Shown: one piece after another, positions 10,501 to 14,756 of the stretch | Position numbering within the stretch: position 1 is the first letter of the stretch | Layout of the letters: each line of letters starts with the position of its first letter | Virus record (IMG/VR): IMGVR_UViG_3300025887_000175 | Coordinates: 1 to 21,153 of that record | Strand: one strand, 5' to 3' | Source of the DNA: a virus | DNA length: 21,153 nucleotides | Notes under the pieces: model-generated | The model's input: the letters and a program-made list of their open reading frames with translations, nothing else | Database searches by the model: none | Told to the model about the DNA's origin: nothing | Program-made: the position numbers and the translations under genes

Positions 10501-10906
10501 GGATGTCCACGGCGACGAGAACGACTTCCTTGGCTGGTACTTGGAGGGCGTCTTGATGATGGGCGGCTTGGGTATCCTTGGCGACATGATGCACAGCGTG
10601 GGAACGCAGGTTGAGAATGGAGCCTACGGCCAAGTCCGTATCCTCTCCACTATCGGCGGCCCATCTGTTGGCCTGATCACAGCGGCCACCACTGTAGGCG
10701 GGGGCGTGAAGGAGATGGTCGTTGACGGCACAGAGAGCAACTACAAGGAGCGCTCTGCTGTCCGTGAGGTGGCCACCCGCATCCCCGGCATTGGCGGCAA
10801 CCGCGCTGCCCGTGAGGGTATCGTCAACTCCCTGTTCCCCAAGGAGGACGAAAGCAACGGCACATTCGGTGAAAGGTTCACTGAAAGTTGGACGAAGAAG
10901 TTCTGA
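1514..10906 (+). CDS. Giant polyvalent virion protein: two zincin-like sites, ADP-ribosyltransferase-like domain, hydrophobic C-terminal third
   Basis: This is a single 3130-codon frame starting at ATG 1514. In order, it contains: an Ala/Gly-rich hydrophobic segment (about residues 212-238); a Lys/Ala/Glu low-complexity linker (about 435-515); a first zincin-like site HEVAH (1164-1168), with E1226 in NPQELFAQ as a likely third zinc ligand; a second Lys/Ala linker (about 1478-1530); a second site HEIGH (1756-1760), with GEWFSE (E1814/E1818) downstream; an ADP-ribosyltransferase-like region (about 1935-2240) with FYHGT (1950-1954), FGPGFY (1976-1981), HDG (2180-2182) and a terminal NNVKS; then helical segments and several hydrophobic stretches (about 2720-2750, 2943-2965, 3008-3065). 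Phage polyvalent proteins, as described by Iyer, Aravind and colleagues, have this kind of architecture and enter the host with the DNA. Protease and ART activity, and packaging in the virion, are inferred. No RNA polymerase motifs of the N4 virion type were seen. Its stop codon overlaps the amidase ribosome-binding site. Confidence 0.85.
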   Translation: MGRFDNPDFEFSGDTNTQSDSGYASVDPTTITRDPKFLMDLRTHYRDQGVMVGAASDEDLLDMFHRDRNWADFNSLALAKDTYDAYTATGETRARAKRLQGAWQSMPNFYEEGGRGFIEMAKDVLPAVALDPVNFVGGLAAKPAALGAAATRIAAGETAEQAARAGVKAGIKRAAGTEALVSGGVEAGFDAATQARDISLGLQDEYSLGQTGVAAGVGATIGGVAGALVGIPGAFAGSRQGQEAYQVLKNLGVTDEAIANIPVGQVDKLISNPDALGEFATQPENREDRRGLNKTAADIPFGTDLEGEAPAIAAPEPEDDGLEATATRFNTLIEAQRNYIARLRADGADITQIENSEAYLARISVLQSMPDRLAREAGDIKALEASNDPIKRKRGEARRLAFERDLSDFRTLMGDETTGEEENAIIGRLLDRKEEIEEEDAVAKKPKKAKATPKAKGAKAAAKDQAEEQTAEGVTETGTPDAEAAVEEEPVPQTPEEIAEEKAEEADRFPPTKNAGKFSAPAQKYIDDNKIKIKASDIGDGEGSTGFITKGQLEKFLKEKRVAEKPDVAAPTPVPEALRRSAIQNGIDYRKVMEEDPTQKPRTALKNALKKKQEEGGPIDEYVANLSMHVDELMQELGDGGIDDADEALRLLIAAAKDRGEFDPKDVEYFFTDLLNDTRNQGLLDDIIEFDTPLTKAKEANAKARADAMVAADDSVSPEFALKMARIEVASEGRADAKSPRGSSQKWGEAGKFTTAGRSSTGQIQAFLQRGTPIAKGSDYTISGAPYPTKATLDFDEALIRATEKQGPDIVPFKASGNEKVITNGGGENKVPRGSIAFADAVTGKAYESREMALAMRPEGGNKKPIKADEKGKGKPAASVQKAKRAQADNSPIPAASKGEGLLIIRKKSDPNVVRMMSPKQVTDGKTMQDLIGSKGKIEDWEVKYAPANQHTHNAFKLRNLFDRLDAPDENLTGDIIKKARDTSAEADAPPPAIYNAETMAVRSEPLTAEEVDAINAATAGALSPVKEGDSLTVKDLMMVSHITHLIDWKRLEQIGGVPVVARALATLSDILSRTMPDGIMFEQGTRAQAVDMVETIFQKYAPEEVKLAKDFISRRLGGKKDVAPNFRENTKVNNLNTDYADGIQAINLNGTVRNRPASSVLYHEVAHWAYLNILTDADRAQFWRAMEKYVGNPKAVQDALPEYDGMPVPKEKPLKGGNANLNPQELFAQQFEMWVTRNGDPALQDEAYWKKIGRYVKAIFDRYMGNAKIDADLEPLFSKILPDDQEGLFRGGVDYEPQTDAGKQYAKRLTEVRMVQDTLEEAISSGSHDGIINGYKEMVSMLFSLKGDAKKTGTFMPTRRLSMLMKARIADFDAIMGTDFASYDGSKGFLPPGFEDFGGGTTSSNMLERAEMLADFYYNGYNGKYKPTDAEGNVAIPAQIKDLDATSPSALLDIMGAAITGKYKMAEGTSKLPAGAKPRKVYKSKKVSKGATTAAKKVERSNRAATAEAEKVTKAKSKPTATAKPETATTDYKGMGLMALRKSLMENRDTEAAPHLAMALIQKEQAMKMPKTKVEVPEAIKTSPTNVVRAAYLKALYEGNADVLKQTSYELRLRYGEDVKLSDPVQSQTLAAISQERMDSIGIPDNNGIPASARATVREMLSYMTHRDPVIENSMRTMTYRMVNLMGRTAKATVENANLMSAQDVARLSGRPQSVVGSAVFADFRSPEFTGLRSDLRRMAVGLTKGKSDPLDLMHEIGHVVMRSGAMPDKEMEAIYAAYDAADDKIKKKVIDAYGSRYADFDARDRENLLAGEWFSESLAKYMSERVGRGDIYEQITNGSFEDVELRGRFDRAIDRLVEYVAYVVNGLIGRDDIRQTFRRLSFYGDMMATRPKGPLANSALKGRALSPELAPSYASDVFLNAPRAQKDRARRYVSNGYGADENGNPVAFYHGTPNGDALSRNKNPRVKISSNGNFGPGFYVAADPRPADQVYTQGTPEAMIRAMETANPDATPEQVEDFVDLALNIGDTRKRIATMRREYTMLLDSVGQMDEISREIMDQEIEALLYKMDRMIDTEYEMLEEVNKFGVDFSPAVLPVYVRLKNPVDFRKNARYEQGDPALVGILERLITEDGVEIPSPPEVMDGNEAYKWLVSSLARSQDLSADQARARLNTSLQQAGHDGLLTTHSNVLDLEGTAVAENGRTYAGEVTSYDAPILFSGNNVKSVDAVMYDETSPLLYNRTPRLVPANMNASIVEAIADGRISSMSEVSAASIGEEVERGGDPSLSGALMSMASGRKPTAKEVSAMVNRGPRGWIMSQDEQFAQMGMNWVSGWYRNIFPDVQQRLAKKYMPLEKSLRALPDADGKARAWVRSVTVGVGQKQPDSYTRIVRALRHGEGSRQEMALTAQERSAYQQVRNSFNNERDELVKSGIFMGKRKNYFPQVYNVTAIEKDPEGYKAAMANYYVIEKTKIGEPVDMQKAMDFGDYMHSRIVGDDSDGVFVPLEGGSRNPQADSIDFARMVELEKHPEALREIEKYLENDLEAILVKYFEGSSRRLAHIEKMGVNSHGLYDYLTVIDQGAEGIAHLLSTNKTFTKEWSSLDLKAQPDTFNLKEVTAMPFSKNPGAALKFANEIIAETQANGTAAARKKMMDLAPRTFRGEIPLAYTRRVDAIVGALADYKGQKSGMKNEDLQWVQEAMNVAMRKRMKGTSEVSERASQKIRAFNSITLLSYTMLTSLGDVMLPLIRSGNMQAFIKAQRKYHSDPIYREAIARTGVAIESITHERMIHLFGGSDGKLSTSFFNATGLTPWTDFNRRMAGAVGLEALIAEQQRAFSAHKAGVPYNQQPASFRKAYRFMKRYGVEEFAPGGSRAGQTLSDLSLTETDDTVRKAVIHFANDAVFAPNPNDIPLWAQTPWGAVITQLKTFPLMMHRMTSHIVKEANKGNLTPLIYLATFGPASGAVALGVKDIVQMRGGDEGDEADFRKRNLLKSMGYDEDVHGDENDFLGWYLEGVLMMGGLGILGDMMHSVGTQVENGAYGQVRILSTIGGPSVGLITAATTVGGGVKEMVVDGTESNYKERSAVREVATRIPGIGGNRAAREGIVNSLFPKEDESNGTFGERFTESWTKKF

Positions 10907-10917
10907 GGAGGACAGGC

Positions 10918-11490
10918 ATGGCATACCGGCCAGACAACCAAGTGAAATGGATCGTGGTCCACTACAGCGCAACTCCGGTTGAGCGCGTCACGTCTTACGA
11001 TGCCATCGAGAAGGGCCACATTCAGCGTGGCTTCAAGGAGATCGGCTATCACGCATACGGCCCGCGCACCGGAGGCTTCATGCCGGGGCGTGACCTATCC
11101 CAGCCGGGGCGGTTCGAAGTCGGCGCTCACTCCCAAGGAGAAAACTCCCGCAGCGTGGGCTACTGCTACGAAGGCGGCGTCTCCATCCACGACATGAACA
11201 CTGGCTTCGACACCCGCACTCCCGCACAGATCGACGCCATGATCACTTGGATTGACATGATGCTGGAGCGTTTCGGTGGCGACGGCCTAGACCCGACGAA
11301 GGGTCCGATTGTCATCGGCCACCGTGACATGCCCGGAGCGGCGACACAGTGTCCGGGCTTCGACGTCACAGCATGGTGGCGCACAGTCGTTGAGGATCGC
11401 AAGTACAATGCCCCTCCACCCTCTGGCCCCTCATGGCTCACGGCGCTTGTCGATGCCCTGTCTGGCCTGTTCTCAAAGCGGAGGAAGTGA
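10918..11490 (+). CDS. N-acetylmuramoyl-L-alanine amidase, T7-lysozyme-like endolysin
   Basis: The 190-residue protein matches the Amidase_2/PGRP fold of T7 lysozyme, a zinc enzyme that cuts the bond between N-acetylmuramic acid and L-alanine in peptidoglycan. Visible ligands are H15 (VVHYSAT), H135 (GHRDMPG) and C145 (QCPGFD). Y44 (IGYHAY) matches the catalytic tyrosine. The lysine that lies two residues before the zinc cysteine in T7 lysozyme is T143 here. The C-terminus adds a Pro-rich linker and a basic tail (SKRRK). No signal peptide is visible, so export through the neighbouring holin is expected. ATG 10918 was chosen because GAGGAGGA (10905-10912) precedes it at good spacing. An in-frame TTG at 10888 lies inside the giant gene and lacks a site. 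First gene of the lysis cassette. Confidence 0.92.
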   Translation: MAYRPDNQVKWIVVHYSATPVERVTSYDAIEKGHIQRGFKEIGYHAYGPRTGGFMPGRDLSQPGRFEVGAHSQGENSRSVGYCYEGGVSIHDMNTGFDTRTPAQIDAMITWIDMMLERFGGDGLDPTKGPIVIGHRDMPGAATQCPGFDVTAWWRTVVEDRKYNAPPPSGPSWLTALVDALSGLFSKRRK

Positions 11491-11491
11491 C

Positions 11492-11674
11492 ATGGAGATA
11501 CAGCGTGAAGTTCTTCGGCTCATACGCCACCTGATAGCGCCTCTCATGGCCTTCTTGGTGGCCAAGGGGTGGATGCCTGCCTACCTGCAACATGACCTTG
11601 CAGAGGTCATCATAATCGTTGTGTCATTGGTGACAGTCATGGCCTTCTCCTTCCGCAGGGACAGCAAGAAGTGA
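11492..11674 (+). CDS. Small two-helix membrane protein, probable holin
   Basis: This 60-residue protein has two hydrophobic segments: about residues 10-25 (IRHLIAPLMAFLVAKGW) and 36-52 (LAEVIIIVVSLVTVMAF). A short polar turn separates them and the tail is basic (FRRDSKK). Two transmembrane helices, small size and position between the amidase and the spanins fit a class II holin, which forms the inner-membrane lesion that releases the endolysin. The overall pattern is similar to small phage holins of the Pam3-gp28 type, but I cannot confirm the family. ATG 11492 lies one base after the amidase stop, with GGAGGAAG just upstream. Its TGA overlaps the GTG start of the next gene. It could instead be an unrelated small membrane protein. 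Confidence 0.7.
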   Translation: MEIQREVLRLIRHLIAPLMAFLVAKGWMPAYLQHDLAEVIIIVVSLVTVMAFSFRRDSKK

Positions 11675-11895
11675 TCGGGTTTCTGTCTCGCATCAAGTTC
11701 CAGATCATCGCGGTCTTCTCCGCTGTCGTCGCTGCCATAGGCGTCCTCCTTCTGGCCAGACGTGAGGGCCGGAAGGACGCAGAACAAGACGCCAAAATAA
11801 AGGATCAAGAACGTGCTGACAAAATACGTGATGCTGTTGAGCGCAATGTCGATGACAGGGTGCGTAAGTACGATGACGCGGGGTGGCGCGAGTGA
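11671..11895 (+). CDS. Inner-membrane spanin subunit (Rz-like)
   Basis: The 74-residue product has one N-terminal hydrophobic helix (about residues 11-30, QIIAVFSAVVAAIGVLLLA). A highly charged, coiled-coil-like domain rich in Lys, Asp, Glu and Arg follows. This is the usual shape of an i-spanin: anchored in the inner membrane with a periplasmic coil that meets the outer-membrane subunit to fuse the membranes at lysis. It is shorter than lambda Rz but within the range of small phage spanins. The GTG start shares bases with the preceding holin stop (GTGA), so translational coupling is likely, and the upstream ribosome site is weak. The next gene begins inside it in another frame, as in the overlapped Rz/Rz1 pairs. 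Confidence 0.78.
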   Translation: MIGFLSRIKFQIIAVFSAVVAAIGVLLLARREGRKDAEQDAKIKDQERADKIRDAVERNVDDRVRKYDDAGWRE

Positions 11896-12049
11896 AGCCG
11901 AGGTCTGTCGTCAGATTGGAAAAGCACTCCCGACACGGTCACGCTCAGACACTGCGCAGACAGCCAGTGAGATACAGACGCTCTACGCCACCTTCTCACT
12001 GGCATGCCCAGACTTCGAAGAGTTTATTCCCCGAAGTAGCGCAGGCTAA
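11813..12049 (+). CDS. Outer-membrane lipoprotein spanin subunit (Rz1-like), overlapping the i-spanin
   Basis: The 78-residue protein starts with a short basic and hydrophobic signal (LTKYVMLLSAMSMTGC) and a lipobox that places the lipidated cysteine at C17. Two more cysteines follow (C32 in EVCRQI and one in LACPDF). A small lipoprotein starting inside the i-spanin gene in a different frame is the standard o-spanin arrangement. It overlaps the i-spanin by 83 nt and extends 154 nt past it. GTG 11813 has AGGA (11801-11804) eight bases upstream; GTG 11828 and ATG 11831 are alternatives in the same frame. Its last 26 bases overlap the end of the convergent dCMP deaminase gene. It is less proline-rich than lambda Rz1. 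Confidence 0.8.
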   Translation: MLTKYVMLLSAMSMTGCVSTMTRGGASEAEVCRQIGKALPTRSRSDTAQTASEIQTLYATFSLACPDFEEFIPRSSAG

Positions 12050-12470
12050 CACCCGCCTCGTTCATCATGTCCCGACTTGCGGCGAAGCTATCACGGAACC
12101 TTTCAGCCAAGCCATCCTTCGGGCGCAGAGTGATCACCTGATCCACGCCGGATTGTATCAACAGGCCAGCGCAGTTTGCGCATGGGTGGTGTGTCACGTA
12201 GGCCGCGCAGCCATCCAGAGACTGCACCGCGTTCAGGATCGCATTGGCCTCCGCATGCTGAACCATCAAGTACTTCTGCTCACGGTCCTTGTATCTGTCA
12301 TGTCCGTCTAGGACGCCACGCGGGAAGCCGTTGTACCCCATGCCCACGACCTGACGCTTGGGGTTCACCAAGACGCAGCCGACTTTGGTGCTGGGGTCTT
12401 TCGACCAAGCGGCGACGTGGAAGGCAAGCGCCACAAATCTGCTGTCCCATTTACCAGTGAGGGCGGTCAT
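12024..12470 (-). CDS. Deoxycytidylate (dCMP) deaminase
   Basis: The 148-residue protein is a zinc-dependent cytidine/deoxycytidylate deaminase, which converts dCMP to dUMP, the substrate for thymidylate synthesis. The zinc site is clear: H72-A-E74 (QHAEANAI) gives one ligand and the proton-shuttling glutamate, and C97-x2-C100 (HHPCANC) gives the other two. The N-terminal SKDPSTKVGCVLV and GYNGFPRG are also typical of the phage and eukaryotic dCMP deaminase branch. Its length is normal for phage members. Its start overlaps the end of the DUF5664 gene by 20 nt, and it is the last gene of the leftward operon. Its 3' end overlaps the o-spanin gene on the other strand. Confidence 0.93.
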   Translation of the reverse strand: MTALTGKWDSRFVALAFHVAAWSKDPSTKVGCVLVNPKRQVVGMGYNGFPRGVLDGHDRYKDREQKYLMVQHAEANAILNAVQSLDGCAAYVTHHPCANCAGLLIQSGVDQVITLRPKDGLAERFRDSFAASRDMMNEAGVSLRYFGE

Positions 12471-12816
12471 CCTTGCCTACCTCCCGCTGCTCATACGTCA
12501 CGAGAAACGCCATGCAGCAAGACGCATGCCAAAGGTGAGACTTGCCTGTTTCAGGGTCATGGCTCTCACCACTCCACCACGCCATCATGTGCCGCATCAT
12601 GGCCCCGTACACACGTGACCAGTTCATCCCCTTCTCCCAGTTCCGGTCACCGTATTTCTCAGCGCCAAAGGTGAGGATGTCCCCAATGGCCAAGACGATC
12701 TCTGGCGGCACAAGGTCGAGGCGGTTCTTGCCGCCGTCGAACTTCTTCCCTTCCGGCCAGACGTCTTGATGCGGCTGATCGTGAGGGTCAGCATATCGGT
12801 CTTTGCAGTCAGTCAT
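12451..12816 (-). CDS. DUF5664-family protein, putative dATP/dGTP diphosphohydrolase
   Basis: The 121-residue protein has the pattern that I associate with DUF5664: KKFDGGKNRLDLVPP, then LTFGAEKYGDRNW, WSRVYGAMMRHMMAWW and DPETGKSHLWHASCCMAF. The conserved His, Glu, Asp and Trp residues suggest an all-helical hydrolase of the MazG-like kind, and family members are often labelled dATP/dGTP diphosphohydrolase (N-terminal domain). The enzyme activity is not established here. Lying between a coiled-coil gene and dCMP deaminase, it fits a role in nucleotide-pool control. Its start overlaps the preceding stop (ATGA). A related activity in some phages supports 2-aminoadenine DNA, but no PurZ-type gene is present in this window. 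Confidence 0.75.
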   Translation of the reverse strand: MTDCKDRYADPHDQPHQDVWPEGKKFDGGKNRLDLVPPEIVLAIGDILTFGAEKYGDRNWEKGMNWSRVYGAMMRHMMAWWSGESHDPETGKSHLWHASCCMAFLVTYEQREVGKDDRPHW

Positions 12817-13097
12817 TCCATCTCCAATTCAGCTTTGAACCTCAAGAGCGCAACCTCTGCCTCTGCCTGCAACACTCCGAGTTCTACCTCGCTATCATCG
12901 CAGTCCTTCTGCACGTATCTCAGCTTGTCTCTTGCCCTCACCAGTTCCTCTGTCTCACCCTCTGCCTTGAGGACGTCTATGCGACCCCCGATAGAGTACA
13001 GGCTCCGCTTCAAAGTACCCAACCTGACCTCCTCTCTCTTTGCGTACAGGACCGCTTCTATGTATTTGAGTTCCAGTTCATATGTCTTGGGCGTCAT
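12813..13097 (-). CDS. Small coiled-coil protein of unknown function
   Basis: The 94-residue product is almost wholly charged and heptad-like, with repeated Glu, Lys, Leu and Val. It reads as two antiparallel helical segments split near the Gly-Gly at about residue 37 (SIGGRID). It has no cysteines that could bind metal except a single C near residue 66, no membrane segment and no catalytic motif. The start shares one base with the exonuclease stop (TGATG) and has a strong GGGAGG upstream. The stop overlaps the DUF5664 start. Tight coupling to the nuclease gene suggests a partner or accessory role in recombination, but this is only context. I do not recognise a family. Confidence 0.7.
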   Translation of the reverse strand: MTPKTYELELKYIEAVLYAKREEVRLGTLKRSLYSIGGRIDVLKAEGETEELVRARDKLRYVQKDCDDSEVELGVLQAEAEVALLRFKAELEME

Positions 13098-13918
13098 CAG
13101 ACCTCCCTTTCTGCTGGTTTGAATTGTTGCCAGTCATCGCAGGGGTGGTCCGGTATTGGACGCCCCTTCATGTTGCAGTACCAACCACCGTCCTCAGTGG
13201 GCGAAGAGTGGGTACATGTCTGGCACAGCGCGGGAACCTCAACGTGGCCCCAGCATGCGTCAGACTTGAAACAGAACCGACACCGCCAGTCTGTTTCATC
13301 CTTTGCGATCTTGATCACCTCGCCCGACAGGGCCAGCCCTACCTTCTGGCGGATGAAGCCAAACTCAAACTGGTCAAACTCCACGATCTCGCAGTGGTAG
13401 GCAGACGTGTTCTTATTGTAGGCAATGAAGAGAGACGACTGCATACGCGCCATCCCCATCATCATCTGAACCTGCCCGAAATACTGAGGGTGTGATTGCT
13501 TTACGCCGAGGTTCACAAACTTGGTGAACGAGGCATCGTTCATCGACTTGATCTCAAGGATCATGAGTTCGTCTTCGATCTCAATCATCCCGTCTGTGTG
13601 GCACACCACATGGCCACCAAAGTCAGAGTAGGTGTATTGCTTGCGCGTGAGAGCATCGACCTCCCAGACAGCGTACCCTGCCTTTTTCAAGTCAGCGACA
13701 ACCATGTCCTCAATCTTGTGACCGAGGCCAAAGATGCGTTTCAGCTTTGCGTCTGGCTCCTTGTTTGGAAAGCCACGCAGGTTGAAGGCGATAGACGCCT
13801 GACACTGATTGCCGACGATAGAGGCACCAATGTAGCGACGCGGTTTGTCGCGCCTGTCTGCTTCGTATGCGTCATCAATTTTGCGGAGAACATCTTCCGC
13901 CTTCAACGATCTTGTCAT
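13097..13918 (-). CDS. Cas4/AddB-like PD-(D/E)XK nuclease with predicted Fe-S cluster and an extra Cys4 module
   Basis: The 273-residue protein carries RecB-type nuclease motifs: GHKIED (66-71), HTDG with D109, and LEIKS with E122 and K124, followed by a Gln-containing helix (QYFGQVQ, 145-151). C39 lies early in the domain, and C213-x2-C216-x5-C222 lies after it. That is the one-plus-three cysteine arrangement and spacing of the 4Fe-4S site in Cas4 and AddB nucleases. A second set, C232, C235, C248 and C260, follows and could form a zinc ribbon. The likely role is resection of DNA ends to give single strands for the neighbouring Sak4-like ATPase and SSB. ATG 13918 was chosen because it overlaps the upstream TGA (ATGA); a GTG at 13954 is an upstream alternative. 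No cas1 or cas2 and no CRISPR repeats are in the window. Confidence 0.85.
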   Translation of the reverse strand: MTRSLKAEDVLRKIDDAYEADRRDKPRRYIGASIVGNQCQASIAFNLRGFPNKEPDAKLKRIFGLGHKIEDMVVADLKKAGYAVWEVDALTRKQYTYSDFGGHVVCHTDGMIEIEDELMILEIKSMNDASFTKFVNLGVKQSHPQYFGQVQMMMGMARMQSSLFIAYNKNTSAYHCEIVEFDQFEFGFIRQKVGLALSGEVIKIAKDETDWRCRFCFKSDACWGHVEVPALCQTCTHSSPTEDGGWYCNMKGRPIPDHPCDDWQQFKPAEREV

Positions 13919-14262
13919 GTTGGATGCGCCATCCCTTCCTCGGTGATCTGCCACGTGAAGATGGTGCAGGACTTGGGCCTATCACCCTCCACAAAACCAA
14001 GACGCCGCAACACAGTGAGGTAACATTTTACCTCATTCACTTGCGACTTCATGGCCAGCGCCACGTCTTCATTGGTACGGTATCGGCCATCCTTCATAAC
14101 AGAGAGCGCAAGTCTTGCGCCCTCTGACAGGATGTCCCTGTCCTGCACAACCTTCTCCACCTTCACAGGTCGGTTGGCAGGGTAGGGTGCGCCAAGCACC
14201 CTAACATTTTCATCGGCTGCCATAGCCTTCATGGCTGCAATGTTGTCGCTTGTCATACGCAT
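13915..14262 (-). CDS. Winged-helix-like DNA-binding protein
   Basis: The 115-residue product has a loosely structured N-terminal half. The C-terminal half reads as a winged helix: LSVMKDGRYRTNEDVALAM, then VNEVKCYLTVLRRLGFVE, then a basic wing (GDRPKSC) and FTWQITEEG. This is the helix-turn-helix-wing order found in MarR/ArsR-like and phage replication-accessory proteins. Whether it regulates transcription or helps recombination proteins load is not shown. ATG 14262 was chosen because GGAGG sits seven bases upstream, within the end of the SSB gene; an upstream TTG at 14280 has no such site. The stop overlaps the nuclease start. Its place between the SSB and the nuclease suggests a DNA-metabolism role. 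Confidence 0.65.
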   Translation of the reverse strand: MRMTSDNIAAMKAMAADENVRVLGAPYPANRPVKVEKVVQDRDILSEGARLALSVMKDGRYRTNEDVALAMKSQVNEVKCYLTVLRRLGFVEGDRPKSCTIFTWQITEEGMAHPT

Positions 14263-14276
14263 AACATTGCCTCCAA

Positions 14277-14756
14277 TCAAAACGGGATTTCATCATCCAG
14301 ATCAACAGACCTCTTAGCCTGCGGCTTGGGCGCGGGGGCGTCCCCGTCGATGATGAAGCGTTTGACTTCCTCGCGCTGCACCGTCTGGCCGTTCTTCTGA
14401 TACGGCTTGCCGAGGTCCACATAGATGCGGCACGTGAGGCCAATCATGCTCTCAATATCCCCCGGCTTGTCTGGGTTCGGGTGGTTGCCCGACACCAAGA
14501 AGGACTTGAGTTGACGCAAGCCAATCTCCTGCGCTTGGGGCACAGAGGTATGCACCACATTGAAGCCAGCGGCGATAGAGCCTGCGCCACCATTGTCCTT
14601 GAGGCTCACGACAACGCGCTTATCTTTGCCATTGGCGGCAGTCTTGATCTCTGCCTTGGTACAGGTGACCTCATACTCACCCTTGGTCAGCGGTGCGTAA
14701 TCATCCGCCTCAACACTGCTCAGGTCGAGGTTCGCAAATCCATTCCATCCACTCAT
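14277..14756 (-). CDS. Single-stranded DNA-binding protein (DUF669-like) with SSB-type acidic tail
   Basis: The 159-residue protein has a beta-rich body (GEYEVTCTKAEIKT, KRVVVSLKDNG, LTCRIYVDLGK) and a Pro/Ala/Lys linker. It ends in a tail, DLDDEIPF, that closely matches the DDDIPF tip with which bacterial SSBs recruit partner proteins. The body resembles phage DUF669/SSB-like proteins more than Escherichia coli SSB. It should coat single-stranded DNA made by the nearby nuclease and present it to the Sak4-like ATPase, whose gene is immediately upstream and overlaps by ATGA. AAAGGAG precedes its start. Pairing of Sak4 with an SSB is known in other phages, which supports the assignment. DNA binding itself is inferred. 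Confidence 0.82.
   Translation of the reverse strand: MSGWNGFANLDLSSVEADDYAPLTKGEYEVTCTKAEIKTAANGKDKRVVVSLKDNGGAGSIAAGFNVVHTSVPQAQEIGLRQLKSFLVSGNHPNPDKPGDIESMIGLTCRIYVDLGKPYQKNGQTVQREEVKRFIIDGDAPAPKPQAKRSVDLDDEIPF

Noticed and set aside
1514-10906. N4-type virion RNA polymerase as the identity of the giant protein
   Set aside because: The size is similar, but I could not find the T7-like polymerase motifs. Zincin-like and ART-like motifs are present instead.
10888-10917. Earlier TTG start for the amidase
   Set aside because: It lies inside the giant gene and lacks a ribosome site, while ATG 10918 has GAGGAGGA at proper spacing and begins the conserved domain.
12451-12816. Evidence for 2-aminoadenine (Z) DNA from the DUF5664 gene alone
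   Set aside because: The family is broad and no PurZ-like gene is in the window, so I keep it only as a question.
13097-13918. CRISPR-associated Cas4 with an array nearby
   Set aside because: No cas1 or cas2 genes and no regularly spaced repeats were seen. The operon is recombination-related.
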